A stretch of 64,000 bases of DNA from Phalacrocorax aristotelis (taxonomy: Eukaryota > Chordata > Aves > Suliformes > Phalacrocoracidae). How positions within the stretch are numbered: the first letter of the stretch is position 1; every line of letters begins with the position of its first letter. The position numbers were made by a program, and so were the translations under genes. The notes under the pieces are model-generated. The model ran no database searches, was not told the origin of the DNA, and was given only the letters and a program-made list of their open reading frames with translations. The stretch is from the NCBI RefSeq assembly GCF_949628215.1, contig NC_134278.1:109163277-109227276 (forward strand), read 5' to 3'. Below are positions 52,015-64,000 of the stretch, piece after piece.

Positions 52015-55000
52015 CTCTCCGTGTATTCTTATCTTAAAAAAAAAAAACTTTTTCTTTTTATGTCAAGATCAGTGACACAGAAAAGATTGCTTGAGAACAG
52101 CATTGTAACTAGTGTGGTGAGCCCTACTATTACTCTGCAAGTTACCAGGCAAACCTGAGTTTTGTTCATACTTCCTAGAGACCACCTGGACAGAGTTAGT
52201 GTGCGGTCCAAAACCTACCCATGAGAAGGTTCAGTTGGCAGATATTAAGCACTAGACTACTGCTGCGGACTTGGTGACCTGGGTATTTCCAGCCCTGGGA
52301 TTAACTTCTGTGGAGCCTTTATTCACCAAGCACTCCAAGTCAGTGGGAGCTATTTCCACCCTTCCCTGGCACAGATGTTTGCAAATGGAATGATGATAGG
52401 AAGCACTCACATTTCTTTCAAATCTCAGAAACCTTATTTCAATTTGAGTTTTGGAAAAGACTTGGGAAGTACTAATTAGTCCAGCTGGTTCATTCTAGGA
52501 CAAGCACAGAAAACAAGTCTCTCTGCCTCTTGTTGCAAAAGAGCAAAGCAGAAGCAAAGAAAAGCAGATGCACATGGTAAACCGGCCTTGGATGTGCCTT
52601 AGTAAGAGGTTACAGTGCACTTCTCGCTCACTTTCAGCCAGACCCATCCTGACACCGTAAAGTAGAACAACACAGGTGACTCCAAATTAGGTCAGTTGGA
52701 GGTACCTTCTCCATAACCACATGCTACTCGGGAACTGATGTTACACAGCCACATTCACTCAGATGCTGTGCCCCCTTTAGGGCAAACTGTAGGAGACCAT
52801 TGCCAAAGGTGCCCATTCCTCCACTCCCTGCCAGCAGTGATTGCTTTTGGGTAACATAGCTCTCAACAAATTCTTTATGTTTCCAGAGGACCAATGAGGA
52901 GACAATCTAGAATGAACCTTGTGCCTCAAATATTGACTAAGTACACTATTAATTTCCAGTTTGCTGAGACCCCTGAGAACTGGCATGCCTAGGAGCAGGA
53001 CAACCAAAGGACTCTTGCCCACAGAGCTGTGGCAGCTTCACGTATGTTACCAGAGTGATTCCAGTTGCACTCAGGTTAATAACAAGGAGCTTGCTATTTT
53101 TTCACAGTACAACAGAGAGCTGGACAGATTGCAGCTAACAGACAATGCTTATGTTCATCACATAATGCTGAACATTTAAGAGTGCTACGATTTAATATGT
53201 GTTTGCTCTGTAGAAAATGTTTCTCCTGCACAATATTCATATCAAATGACTTCTACACTAAGCTCCTACTTGCAGATTTTCTAGTGTGATTCAGTAAACT
53301 ATTTACTCAGCCCCAAAATACTGCTATCCTTCTAAGTATGCCTTTGGCTATCTCTGGATGTTTACAGTTTATAAATTTAATGAAAATTAATTGAACTGCA
53401 GAGTTCAATATGCTATAGCTATTTTACAGAATGTTATTCCATATATGGGATTTCAAGAAGATGATAAAAAGGAAAATAATCAGTTTATTTTGCTCACACT
53501 CCATCTATCCCAGTTTGGTCATATCTGAGAGTACTAAGGACTTCTAATATAAGAGGTTTCATAGTTAACCTTTTCCTTATCCTTATCCCTTCTTTTGGCC
53601 CCAATCCTCTAACCAAAACACAACCCCCCACCCTGACAGAAAGTGCCCTTATGAATACAAATGCCTGTGGACAACATTTTATTTGGCAGCTGTATAACAT
53701 TATGGACTTATTATCCGTGAAAGAGTTCTACTTTCCTCAAACTGGAATTAAAGTGCATTAGGAAACCAAGAAAAATGTTGTTATTGCACATCACACTGGG
53801 TCAGACAGCTTTAGAAAATCCCCAGAAGTAAAGGAGAAAACCGTTCGCTTTTTTCCTGTACCATCAGTATCATCTGACCAACGGCTAATTGTACTGCTGA
53901 GGTTTTAAAGACCTCTATTCAGGTAAGTGCTGGCCAAAAAAAACCACTCTCATTCATCAAAGTACAAGTACTTTCAAGAGTAGCCTAGTAACACAGAAAA
54001 GACTTGAAAATCCTCAAAGTCTAGCCACCTATGGAGCGATCATGTGAAAAAATGTCAAAGAATCACTTTTGTAAATGCTTAAGACAACTGCTACTGAGTG
54101 GTAAATACAAAATACTGTTTAATTGCAATTTTCAAAAATTCTCCCTGCTTTCAGTCATTATATGTCTGTCCCTCTGATGGAAATGGGAATTCTTTCAGTT
54201 TTCAAGCCTGTGCTCTCCTTTCATTGCAATGAGGACCTAATTCAGAGCTTTAAACTGTGTTCTGCAATGCATAATTAATCTGGCTTCATAGAGACCTGGA
54301 CAAAAGACCCCATTCAATCTTCAGCTCCTTCCCCCTGAGATATTGTTATTCCTAAAAACTCCTGCCAGCTGGGCTGGAGGGAAATCTCAGCACTGTGGGA
54401 GAATGAACAAACTACAGGCCTCCAAGGGATTTGAAGTAACTATCTGACTAAATTGGATTAGAAAGTAAGGAAGGGGAGGGGAAGAGAGCTTATTCTGAAG
54501 TCTACAAAAGCTCATTAAAAATTCTTAGAATACTTTCATATGGTGAAGGGGAGAGAAACATGCAAGTTTTTATAACAAAACGGAGAAAGAATTTTAAAAC
54601 ATACATAAGCCAATACACTTGGGGATGTTTGAAAGGATTACTGCTGGTATTATTTCAGGAAAATTGTTGTGTCTGCCTTAAAGCTTTGAAACAGCATTTC
54701 TCTGTGAAATTTAGGCTACATGTGAACCAAAATAGTCACACTTTTCTTCCAGGTATTTGATACGTCTCCTGTTTGAACCTAAAACGTAGCCTAACCGTAA
54801 GTTGCTTTAAATTTCCTCCTAAGCACATCACAATTAAAAGCCTCTGCTCAGAAGGATTTCAAAAGGCTATAGAAAAACAAACTCAGTCTTGTTAAGAGAG
54901 CCAGCACCCTGCTTTCATTCCCCACAAGCTCATTCTCCAAAGAGTGTCAGTGACGCTGCCCAGATCACCTGGCCACCTCTTACGTGTTTCACAATATTTT

Positions 55001-56789
55001 TAGCAGGCACACGCATACTCAGGAATATTGCCCCATTTGCCACCAGACTTTTTGGAAGACAAGGCGGAAAAAGCTCGCAGCCCTGTTGGGAAAGTGGGTG
55101 GCTGGGGGAAAAGATGCTTTGGGCTCTCTGCCTTCTCTGCCATCCTCTGCTGATGGGGACCTGTTACTAGCAGGCTTCCCTCTCCTGCAGCCCCACAGCA
55201 CTGGTGCTGTAGTTGAATGAGGTAACGTGGGTGTAGCCCTGGAAAACACTTGGCTCCCTAGCTTCAGAAATATTTTCAGAAGCCAGATCTAGCTCTAGCC
55301 CACATTTCTCATAGTTCAACAGGCAGCCCTTACCACAGCAATGACAAGGCCAGGCTATTTTGTAGGTTTTTACATTTTACAAAAAGAAGTTATATAAGCA
55401 CTTTGGGAAAGGCAGCACCTTCGCTTAAAATCCTTCTGCTGGCACCAGCAGAAGTTTAAAAATCAGAAGTCATAACAAGATCCTGACAATGGGACCAGCT
55501 TCCTCTCCTTCCCCCTGCCTGTGCCTGCCCATCGTGAGCCACCCGGGCTGCTGCTCATGAGGTACACTACCAGGGCAAAGAGTTAAAAACACCCACGCAA
55601 CACGCTAACTTCTTTGTGTTCAAAAGGAATAAAAACATTCCCTAAAAGTTGACGTCCTTAGGACTTGCTTGTTATGGAGTGAAAGCCAGGGAAGTATTCA
55701 GAGGTCTGGCATGCACTGAAAGGACCAGCATGCATGACAAAAAATGCACCCTACTGGACGATGTATCTGTATAAAGATGGACAGCAAAAATTACAAGCCA
55801 TCAGAGCAATCCTAATTAAAGATCCCATTTGTGTTCTTTCATTATCATCATTTGCCATTTCTAGACCTATTGTCATATAATCTCCTTTTGCTCTGGGGAT
55901 GAAGTGCATGGATGGGAGGGAATAAGGCAGACGTGGGGAATGGTGTTAAAAATAAAACAGGAGAAAACAAGATTCAGCAAAATCGTTCAAACCAGCAGAG
56001 GATTTATAAGGGTGTTACTTCATAAACAAACACTTGTGTGTAACTTAACAAGAGCAACAACAACAAAAGTACTGGTAGCTCATATTCCAAACAAAGAGAG
56101 AAATGTTTAAAACATTAACTTGTTATACAAATTCCGTACAGCCCATTTCCAGTTCCATTAATTCCTGAGGTACAGGAAAAACAAGGCAACACCACCACAC
56201 TTTCTTTCTCAACCAACATAATGAGCCACTTGTGACCGGTTTTATACACAATCGATAGTTGTTGAATGTTGTCAAATCCATGTTGAGGCATCACATCAAA
56301 AATCCTTACCTACAACAGTAATCTAACAACTCTGAATAGCTCTGTGGCGTTTCTCAAAAGGGACAACTAAAGATTTCACATCCATGAAAGAGGAAACCTG
56401 GTGGAGGAAAAAAAAGAAAAAAAATCAGTGCCATGACATTCAGCTAAACATATCCTAAGTAATGCTAACACGTAAGTAAAAGAACTACCTAAATCAGCTC
56501 TGACTTCTCTCAACTGAAGGAAAACCTTTACCATTGCTCCATGGATCTAACAGTGCAGTAACAGTATTATGCATGTCCTCTTTATTGACAACACCTATTT
56601 TAAAGCATCCTACGCAAAACTGGCAGTGGAAACTGCAAGGGGCGAAGGACAGACAGTCCAACCCAAGGCAGCAAAAGACAGTGTTAAACCCCATCCCCAC
56701 ACTCTGGACTCTGTGTTCCACTGCTGCAAGCACGAGACTGCACAGGGGATCTTCTGGCAGACAACACTTTCCCCACAGACTGCTTAGAC
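52015..56789. other. No gene seen; unique sequence
   Basis: Nothing beyond an A12 run at 52036 is recognised. Composition is more mixed near 54.9-55.6 kb, where overlapping frames on both strands reach 93 codons without identifiable domains. Confidence 0.65.
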
Positions 56790-57620
56790 ACTGTACCCCG
56801 CCATGGTCAGGACCTTTCCTAGCAAGGCACAAGCAGCACTCATCATTCCCATTCCCATCCCACCCTGACCCTTCTCCTCCAGCCCACCCATGGTGCTGGC
56901 ACTGCATGAGGAGCCTCATATCTTGGCTGTTGCAGGAGCTCTGCAGCACACCCAGGACAGGAGCAGAGCCAAAGCGACCATTACGGGTGTGTAGGCAAAA
57001 TCCAAATCTGCTGCTTCAGGGAGGACAAAATAACTCATTCTCCCTGTGAGGATGACAGGAGCCCAGCAGTGGCATCGGGCAGGTGATGGAGGAAAGAACT
57101 TGGCAAGGCTGCAGCTCAGGCTTCTACTGAGGGGCTGAGGCTTATTTCTGCTGCAAGGAAGGGAAAAGGGTGGACCTAGAAAGGAAAGCAGCAGAGACTG
57201 GGGTTTGCTGTTCCTACTGCTGTGTGAGGGGTGGAGAGGGCATGGAACAGGTCCTACCTGCTGCTCAGCCTGCTCCCACACCTATAGCTCACACTGCTCC
57301 CAGCCCTACCTGCTGCTCAGCCCATCCCTACTGCTCACCCTGCACCCATGGTCTGCCAGCTGGCCTGCGCTGCAGTTGCTCCCTGACTTGTTCCACTTAC
57401 AAACACACATTCATCTGCGCATACGTACTCAACCCAACAGCTGAAGCAGATCAGCCAAACAACCACAACAGTAATCTGACTCACTTTGAATGACATGAGT
57501 GAAACGCCCCAGCCCAGCCCAGTGGGGCCAGTGGTGCTGTGGGCACAGTGGGCGCCTCCACCACCCCCAGCCACAGTTGGCTATCCCAAGGGCTCTTATT
57601 GAACATTGTCTTCCCCGCAG
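56790..57620. other. GC-richer segment, no gene recognised
   Basis: Clearly richer in C and G than its flanks, with several overlapping open frames on both strands: 171 codons plus (56534-57049), 151 codons minus (56494-56949), 121 codons minus (56916-57281) and 107 codons plus (57170-57493). Mutually overlapping frames on both strands are typical of stop-poor GC-rich DNA and not of a gene. Only about ten CpG pairs are seen in 830 bases, so this is not a CpG-island promoter. The 52-bp minisatellite lies inside it. Confidence 0.5.
57253..57345. repeat. GC-rich imperfect minisatellite, 52-bp period
   Basis: The 18-mer CCTACCTGCTGCTCAGCC occurs at 57253-57270 and 57305-57322, 52 bp apart. TGCTC and CTGCTCACC-type motifs recur between and after the copies. 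It is about 1.7 copies with clear divergence outside the shared 18-mer. It underlies the Cys/Pro/Ser-rich open frames seen here on the plus strand, which are therefore repeat artefacts. Confidence 0.75.
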
Positions 57621-60600
57621 CCCTGACATTTTAAAATTTCATCCTACATAAACATGAGAGGAAATTTTAATTCTGTTTTGTTAACTCTGCGTCAGCTGCC
57701 AGATTGACAGTCCACAAAAATCTTTTAAAAAGGGATGAGTGAATATCAAAAGGGGACGCAGGGCTCTTCAGTAACAGCTTTGCCTACTGTGGGGCATTTC
57801 AGCTCCTCTCCTCAAAATTTACAATCTGCCTTGTCTCATAGAAATAGCTCATTAACTTCCTTTTTCTTAATGCTTACTCCATGTTTTAAAAGTATACTCA
57901 AATAACTCTGAGACAATTTAGTTCTTTGTTTTTCCCCATCTTCCTCAAAACTTGGCCTTCAGTTGACAGTAATCCCCAGGATAAAATACAAGTACAACCC
58001 AAAAGTGTCCTAGATCAAGGAAAGACTGAGGAATAAAGTTTTCCTGTCACTTACTCTGATTATCACCTTGGATTTACACTGAAAAATTCTGAGAAATTGG
58101 ACCGTTGCATTCTCAGAAGGAGGCAGCACTCTGTTTTCAATAGATCTGCCACACAGATCTAAAAAGCCAAGATCTAAAAAAGATCTAAAAAGCCAAAGAG
58201 ATTTCGATAGAGGGACTCCCACAGCATGAAATGCAAGCACAGAGATACTCCAGAGCAGACCTGGTTATAGTCCCTAAGTCCATCCTTGGGAGCACAGCAC
58301 TAAGCATGCACTCTGTGTAACCCCGCTTGTTTTCAGCCGTCTCCTTCATAAGCTACAAACAGCACTGTCCCACCTATACCATCTGGTCCTAATCTTCCTG
58401 TTGAAATGTAATGCCTAAAAATTTTCAGTCTAGGAAATGAAGTTACTCAATGTTTTCAAGAGGGTCTAAACTGGGCATCAAAACCTAAAATGTTGCTTAA
58501 ATGGAATACAAAAAATGAATATGAGGCTTCTCATTCAGCTATAACATTTAATTGTGCATAGGAAATAACTCAGGATAGAAATTGTTAACTTTAAAGTTCA
58601 GCAAATCTCGCTGAAATCAGCAATATACACAGTCATGCATTTTAAGCGTAAAGAATAAAGCTCTATAGAAAGAAAAACAAGGAGATAGTGGCTTAAATAT
58701 AACATTGGTTCAAATTTTGGGCAAAAGCGTCCTTAAACATTTGTCATTTTTACAAGTGTATTCTTGTCCAGTATTATAGTAATAGCAACTAGATCCAGAA
58801 GAAATATTTTGGCTTGTCAGCTTTAATAAAGATGACATCGCAGAGACTCTCAAGAGAGCAGAGACCCGAGCACAGAGTAAGACACACCACAATGAGGTCA
58901 GGAGGTTTGCATTTGCTTGGCTCTATTATCCTAGGCAGAACAACCTGGAATAGCATTGCTTTGTGCCCAGTCTAGGATGTCCCACACAGTCCTTGCTACA
59001 CTAAAACCAAAGTAAAACTTAGTTAGTCCTTCTATTATCAGAAGTGCAGCTCTTTAAAAACTTTATAGGAAGCATTTTAAATGAAACAGGGAGAGGAGAT
59101 GGAATGCAATGACCAGCTAATCTGTTTGATCAAACATTGAACAAAACATTAACAGCATCCAAATTCCTTTTTATCCCAGGGCACGTTCGTCAGATTACAT
59201 AAAGACATTACATATACCTATATTTCGGCATGGGTTATTGATGCATCACAGCCCTAAAATGTAGGATAGCCTTCTTCTGCTTATGCTGTAAAAATACTCT
59301 GTGGTCTTGCTTAATAACAGTTGTGAAGAGCACAAAAATAGGCAAGGGAAAGAGCTGGGAGCAGGATGTACTGTCTCCTGGCATACAGCTCAGTACACGT
59401 TCCACCAAACTGCAGCTCAAGGAGCTAATGGACGATGGCACAGACACGCACGTGTGTTCTCCCTCCCACCTTGGTGGTATTTTTATTTCTAACCCCTCTT
59501 TCTCTGGGTTGCAGGGACATTTGACAGAGCCACTGTGTGTCACAGGGGATGCTTAGGAGCTGGCAGGCGCTGGCCTGAATTTTACCCTCTGACCACAAAG
59601 TACGAAGTCGTTTAAAGCGCAGGTGGAAATTTTTGTTAACGAGAGGTCATTATAGGTGGGGGGCACAAGACTGGGAGCATGTAATGCAGCCAAGCCTCGG
59701 TTTCTCCAACATGACACATCTGAGGCAGACCTGGCAGCAAACCCTCACCACTCTGCAAGACAAGACGAAGGTCTGTGGGAGCACACGTCTCTGGGCTTTG
59801 GTCAGCAGGCACATCCCCTGCCCTGCTGCTACCCAGGCACCCTGCAGTCACTGTAGTCTTAGCGAGCAGTTGGCTCAAAGACCACCTCAGTTAAGACATC
59901 CTTGCGTGGGCTGCCCGATGCACTTATGCAAAGCACTGTATGAACCTGTGGTTTAATGACCGCAACTACACAGGCATCAACCTTTCTCCAAGTAATTTGT
60001 GGCACCTACTGCCACAGAGACATCCACCAAAATACTTTAAAAATTCTGCAATGCAAGTTGTGCCATTACATTCTATTCCAGAGGTGTAGAAACTGAAGAA
60101 ACGGCAACTTTAAAAAAGTCTTTTTCTAGCAAATATCTGTTTTATCCAGCTAACAGGTTTTATTTCAAATGCTGATTTGTATTTAGTACTAGAAGTACAC
60201 ATCTTCCCCATTGCTTCACTGAATCTGAGCTGAGGTACTGGCACTACAAGAAATCCCATCAAAACAGAAGAATTGCTATTTTGTCCTCTGGTACTATGAA
60301 GCCACAGTGTGAGTCTCCTCCCATATATACCAGGACCAATTTCATGGATGCCACACTCATGTAACTCATACTGAAAAAGAATTGACCAACTCCTGGTGGA
60401 AGGGAGGTGCCTGTGCTTTCTCTTCTCAGATATTTTTAGAAAACAAAACAAAAACACAAAAAAACCCCAACCCCTTCCCCCCAGTTTTGTGAAGGTTATT
60501 GGGGTCAGAAAGTCATGTAATGAATGACACTTTAAAATAGAAAGCCATCTACATGATATTTTGAGTGCCTTGGTAGATTTAATTCCCTTTTCAAGCATCC

Positions 60601-63600
60601 TTAAAAAGTGAATTAGGAAATGGAGATTAGAGTGCAGTTGGCATAGGAAGAAACAAGAAAACAAAACAAAATCAACCACTCATCCTCTATTGAAACATCT
60701 AATCTAAACCTTTTTATGGTTTAAAAATAGAAACTATTTACAAGACAATGTGTGCTTTAATCAGCACACAAGAAACAAGCCAATAATTAAAAGTTTAAAA
60801 TAAAGGTTTAAACTCAAGCATAGTTTTGCAACTGCAGTTATAGCCAGATTACAAAATTCCTTTCACACAATGCACATAGCATCCTTTGAGACTTAATGAC
60901 ATTCTGCAGCTGGGGTAGTATGAATCTGAGTTCTTTCTGTTCTGAGTTATTTACTTCTGCAAGAAAATTCCCCATGGCAACTGGCCAAAGGGGCTTGTCT
61001 CCTTAGTGTGTGAAATGTGAGCAGATACAAACTTGACACCATATTTCATCCCCTTGCCTTCCCTCGTGTCTGCATTCCTAACTGTAAATTAAGGGGTGGC
61101 ACTGACCATTCTGGGGTGGCAGGAAGCAGCTTATTCAGAAAGATAGGAAGAGATGGAGGAAAAAAAAATATTGCAATGCTTCAAGGCAGTTTCTGAAACT
61201 ATAGTGAGATTCTTCTCCCCCCTAATCAAGACAAGCTGAAGTTGTGCAACAGCTGATTCCTTTCTAAAAATGTGATGTTTATTCCTTTTATTGATCTTCT
61301 AGACAAGTATTTATCATCTAAACAGAAATCAGTAGAAATTTGTCAATATTTGGTAATGCACATCTGCACTTGCATTAGTACCCTTCTCATTTATGGTCTC
61401 TTTTCAGGAATGCAAGGGAGTTTTTCCTGTGTGGAAGGTCCACTGAAACACAGAATACTTCTGCAGCACAGTCTGCCAAAGCTGATTATGAAAGAGGCAA
61501 TTTGGAACATGGAGCCTCAAGCTGGACTTTAGAAAACAAGAGGCACCTGGGAAATGATGTGCAACTTACAGAGACTCTAAATACGCTCTGGCAAAACCAA
61601 AATTCCCCTAAGGACCTCAGTCAGCCAAGGGTGAAGCAGTGACCTTGGACACATGTTTACCCTTCTTGGATCTGATCTCCATAATGCATCTGCTGTTTTA
61701 GCTAAGGGATACCATCAGTACAGTCGCTTCCTTTTGCATCCTGGTTTTTGCTCCAATTCCTGAATGCAGTTTTAAGTCACTCTGAAACATACCATAATTA
61801 GGGGGCTATGTCTAGCTACTGTGTGTCCCACACACTGTCTGGAGAAGTTCAGGTTTGGGCTGGCTTGGAGACAATCCTGTGGTTACTTGTGTCATATAGG
61901 GTAGACAGACCCTTCCAATTTTATTTGTAGACGAACCCTGCCACACTACTCAAAAGATGTCAATGCCATGGGTGCAATAACTTTTTAATGAATTCACTTG
62001 AAATGAGGGTGTCTTCCTTGAAATCTCAAGCAACAAGTCTGAAACTGAAATTCTGACAGCCCAACCAAGGTTTGCTTCTTGTTATCTTTGATTAAGAAGC
62101 AAGCAAGATCAAAGATATTTACTCGGTCCGTGTGCTCTCCAGGGACTGCAGATGGACCAACTGTGGGTGAATAGGACTCTTCCTGTCAAGGGGACCTCAC
62201 AGCAGTAGGCTGTGCTCACAACTCCATTCCCCACAGTAGCTGGGGTCTTGTTCAGACTGGCTGCAGGGGAGAGGCGTTCCAGGGCAGGAGAGCTGAGCTG
62301 GGCGAGTACAATGCATGCCCACCAATCCCAACCTGCAAAACACTCCCCAGGGATCATGCTAGACCAGGCAAGTGAGAACAGATAAGTCTGTACAAAAAGC
62401 ATGCCAGAAAAACTATCAGTGTAGCCAGCTTTATTCAAAATGTTTGCAAAGCTTAGCAATTCAATTCTCATTTAAATAAAAGGAAAAACGAGGCTGGAGG
62501 TTTTGAAGAGAAATCTAGGAAGCTGTTACCAACAGAAGGAATCAGCAGGCCAAATTCTGCCTGTGCTAAGGCCTGCTGCAGAAAATCTCCCATTAACATC
62601 TGTGTGACAGCTACTGCATCTGAGATGCAGCAATCGAACAAGAGTGTGATTAAGCCTGGTTGGCCTGGATTTATGACAGAAACAGAAATGTAAATGTCAA
62701 ATAGTAGATGGCAAACTAGAGCTCCCAGGTTATTTTTATCATTTCAATAGTTCTCTGCAAAACACAAAAACAAGTGATGTAAGCATTTAAGAGGCTCAAA
62801 CTATAAATTCTTTTGGTACTGCCAGAGAAGAGTTGGTTACAGACATATAGTCTGTTTCTATGGACATACTGCTCAAGTAACTGCTCACTAGTGAGAAGAA
62901 GGGTTGACTATCAGCTGAGAAATGAAAGGAAGATTTGAAGACTGTTCAGAGAGGAGAGGAAGCTTTAAGTGCAGTTTCATTCTTGAGAGGGAATAGAGGC
63001 AGGTGAAGGAGATTGCTTTTATAGCACTTTTCAAAACAGGTGGCAAGGAGGAGGAAGAAGAGAAAAATAATTTTCTCTTCTCTCTGGGAAGCCAAGCAGC
63101 GATGCAAAGGGCTAAGATCCTAGGAACAGCATAAAAGAGGACATTTGGTCCAGGGTATCTGTAGATCTACTTTGCCCCACACAGCAGCGTGACAAAAGTT
63201 GTCACTGTTTTTTGCCAGCAGTGCATTAAAAGTGTGCCACAAGATTTTTTTATTCTAAGGGGTGAGAAAGGACCACTGCATTTTGTGTTGGCTGGTAAAC
63301 ATACTGAGCAGAGAGATGATCATCTATCATCCCCTCTTAGACTTAACCCCAGGGAGCAAAGACAAGGATCCAGCAGTGAACACAAGCCCCCAGCTCACTG
63401 GCAGAACCTGGACAGCCTGGGCAGTCCATAACCACCCTCTTCCACTTGCAGCAGTGCCAGCTGAGGAGGCTTCAGGCTCTAACCCAGCGCCAGTTACTCA
63501 TCGCTGCCCTCCTGCCAAGCGTTATTGCTGCCTCAGATCTGCTGGATGAGCTGTTTTGTTGATCATTCCTAGCCTGTTCTATTCAAAAGCCCAGATAATT

Positions 63601-64000
63601 TAAGCAATTTAAATGTTGGTCTGTGCCAACCCAGGTCATTTTGACTGGAATTGGGATTTGTATCAGGAGAAGCACAACTGGCAGCACAAAGTTTGTAGCC
63701 TTCAGTAGGGGTTAGTCACTGCAATTGGTGCAGGATACAGAGACATTAAATCTCTTCAGCCATTTCAGCTGCTGCCATGAAAGGACTCATGCATTTTCAG
63801 CTGCAGGAGCTATTTTAGCAAACACCATCTAGCTGTACTCACTCCAGAACTATACATCTGCAGAAAGCCAGCAGAGTGCTTTATAACTGCTGTTGGCTCT
63901 GAAACATTTCCATCCCAGACCCTTCTGCTTCCTTGGCTGGGAAGAGAGAGAGATTGTAGTAGTTACTCCACCACTTTACACCTGAGGAGGTCTTAACTGG
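57621..64000. other. No gene seen; unique sequence
   Basis: The longest frame of the window lies here (189 codons minus, 60110-60679). It begins in a hydrophobic Phe/Leu/Cys-rich run but crosses simple A/C-rich sequence (60440-60480) and shows no known domain. A 120-codon minus frame (62109-62471) is also unrecognised. I regard both as chance. Confidence 0.65.
58155..58196. repeat. Short direct repeat of AGATCTAAAAAGCCAA
   Basis: The 16-mer AGATCTAAAAAGCCAA occurs at 58155-58170 and again at 58181-58196. A partial GATCTAAAAA copy lies between them. This is a local slippage-type duplication. Confidence 0.93.

Noticed and set aside
56534-57049. 171-codon plus-strand open frame
   Set aside because: It overlaps a 151-codon minus-strand frame over almost its whole length in a stop-poor GC-rich segment, and no protein family is recognised.
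56790-57620. Possible CpG-island promoter
   Set aside because: Only about ten CpG pairs were counted by eye in roughly 830 bases, far too few for an island.
60110-60679. 189-codon minus-strand open frame, the longest in the window
   Set aside because: No domain, signal or family resemblance. It crosses simple A/C-rich sequence, and a frame of this length is near the expected chance maximum for six frames of 64 kb.
63015-63055. Possible SINE fragment (TTTTATAGCACTTTTCAAAA)
   Set aside because: A single short resemblance to a common ancient repeat motif, without supporting neighbours.
1-64000. CRISPR arrays, operons, riboswitches, plasmid or phage features
   Set aside because: The sequence is vertebrate nuclear DNA in character, with no regular spacer array, no dense coding and no ribosome-binding-site pattern.

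Overview
This window reads as AT-rich, non-coding vertebrate nuclear DNA. The best guess is a sauropsid amniote, probably a bird. The retroelement signal supports this: there is a 5'-truncated CR1 LINE, a probable L2-type LINE relic and a few decayed MIR/L2-tail-like relics. No Alu, L1, B1/B2 or recent LTR element is visible, and recognisable repeats are sparse over 64 kb. A turtle or crocodilian is possible, but those genomes usually carry denser CR1 and related repeats. The species and chromosome cannot be named from the sequence alone.

I find no exon of a known protein gene, no tRNA or rRNA gene, and no microRNA precursor I recognise. The longest open frames (189, 171, 158, 151 and 142 codons) are close to what chance gives in six frames of 64 kb. 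They lack recognisable domains and often overlap open frames on the other strand. The one frame with real protein ancestry is a 67-codon minus-strand stretch inside the CR1 copy, which still reads as decayed reverse transcriptase. The window is therefore most likely a gene desert or the interior of a very long intron.

Layout. 1-14 kb: unique sequence with homopolymer runs and a perfect 39-bp tandem duplication near 9.5 kb. 14-22 kb: an L2/MIR-type tail (14.29-14.40 kb), a composite AT/AC microsatellite at 15.0 kb, two MIR-like relics (20.1 and 21.6 kb) and a perfect 13-bp-arm hairpin at 21.75 kb. 22-27.6 kb: unique sequence with a candidate conserved block near 22.5 kb and a (CA)14 tract at 23.9 kb. 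27.63-28.47 kb: the CR1 copy on the minus strand. 28.5-41.6 kb: unique sequence with a 32-base A run at 29.9 kb and an imperfect hairpin at 35.45 kb. 41.6-42.04 kb: a probable L2-type LINE ORF2 end followed by a 15-bp purine tandem repeat. 45.0-45.4 kb: a three-copy 15-bp AT-rich repeat, then two MIR-like relics in opposite orientations. 51.65-52.0 and 56.8-57.6 kb: two GC-richer islands in otherwise AT-rich sequence. 57.6-64 kb: unique sequence with nothing recognisable beyond short repeats.

I found no convincing new biological system. The most checkable signals are the CR1 and LINE relics, the small hairpins, the possible conserved non-coding blocks and the two GC-rich islands.
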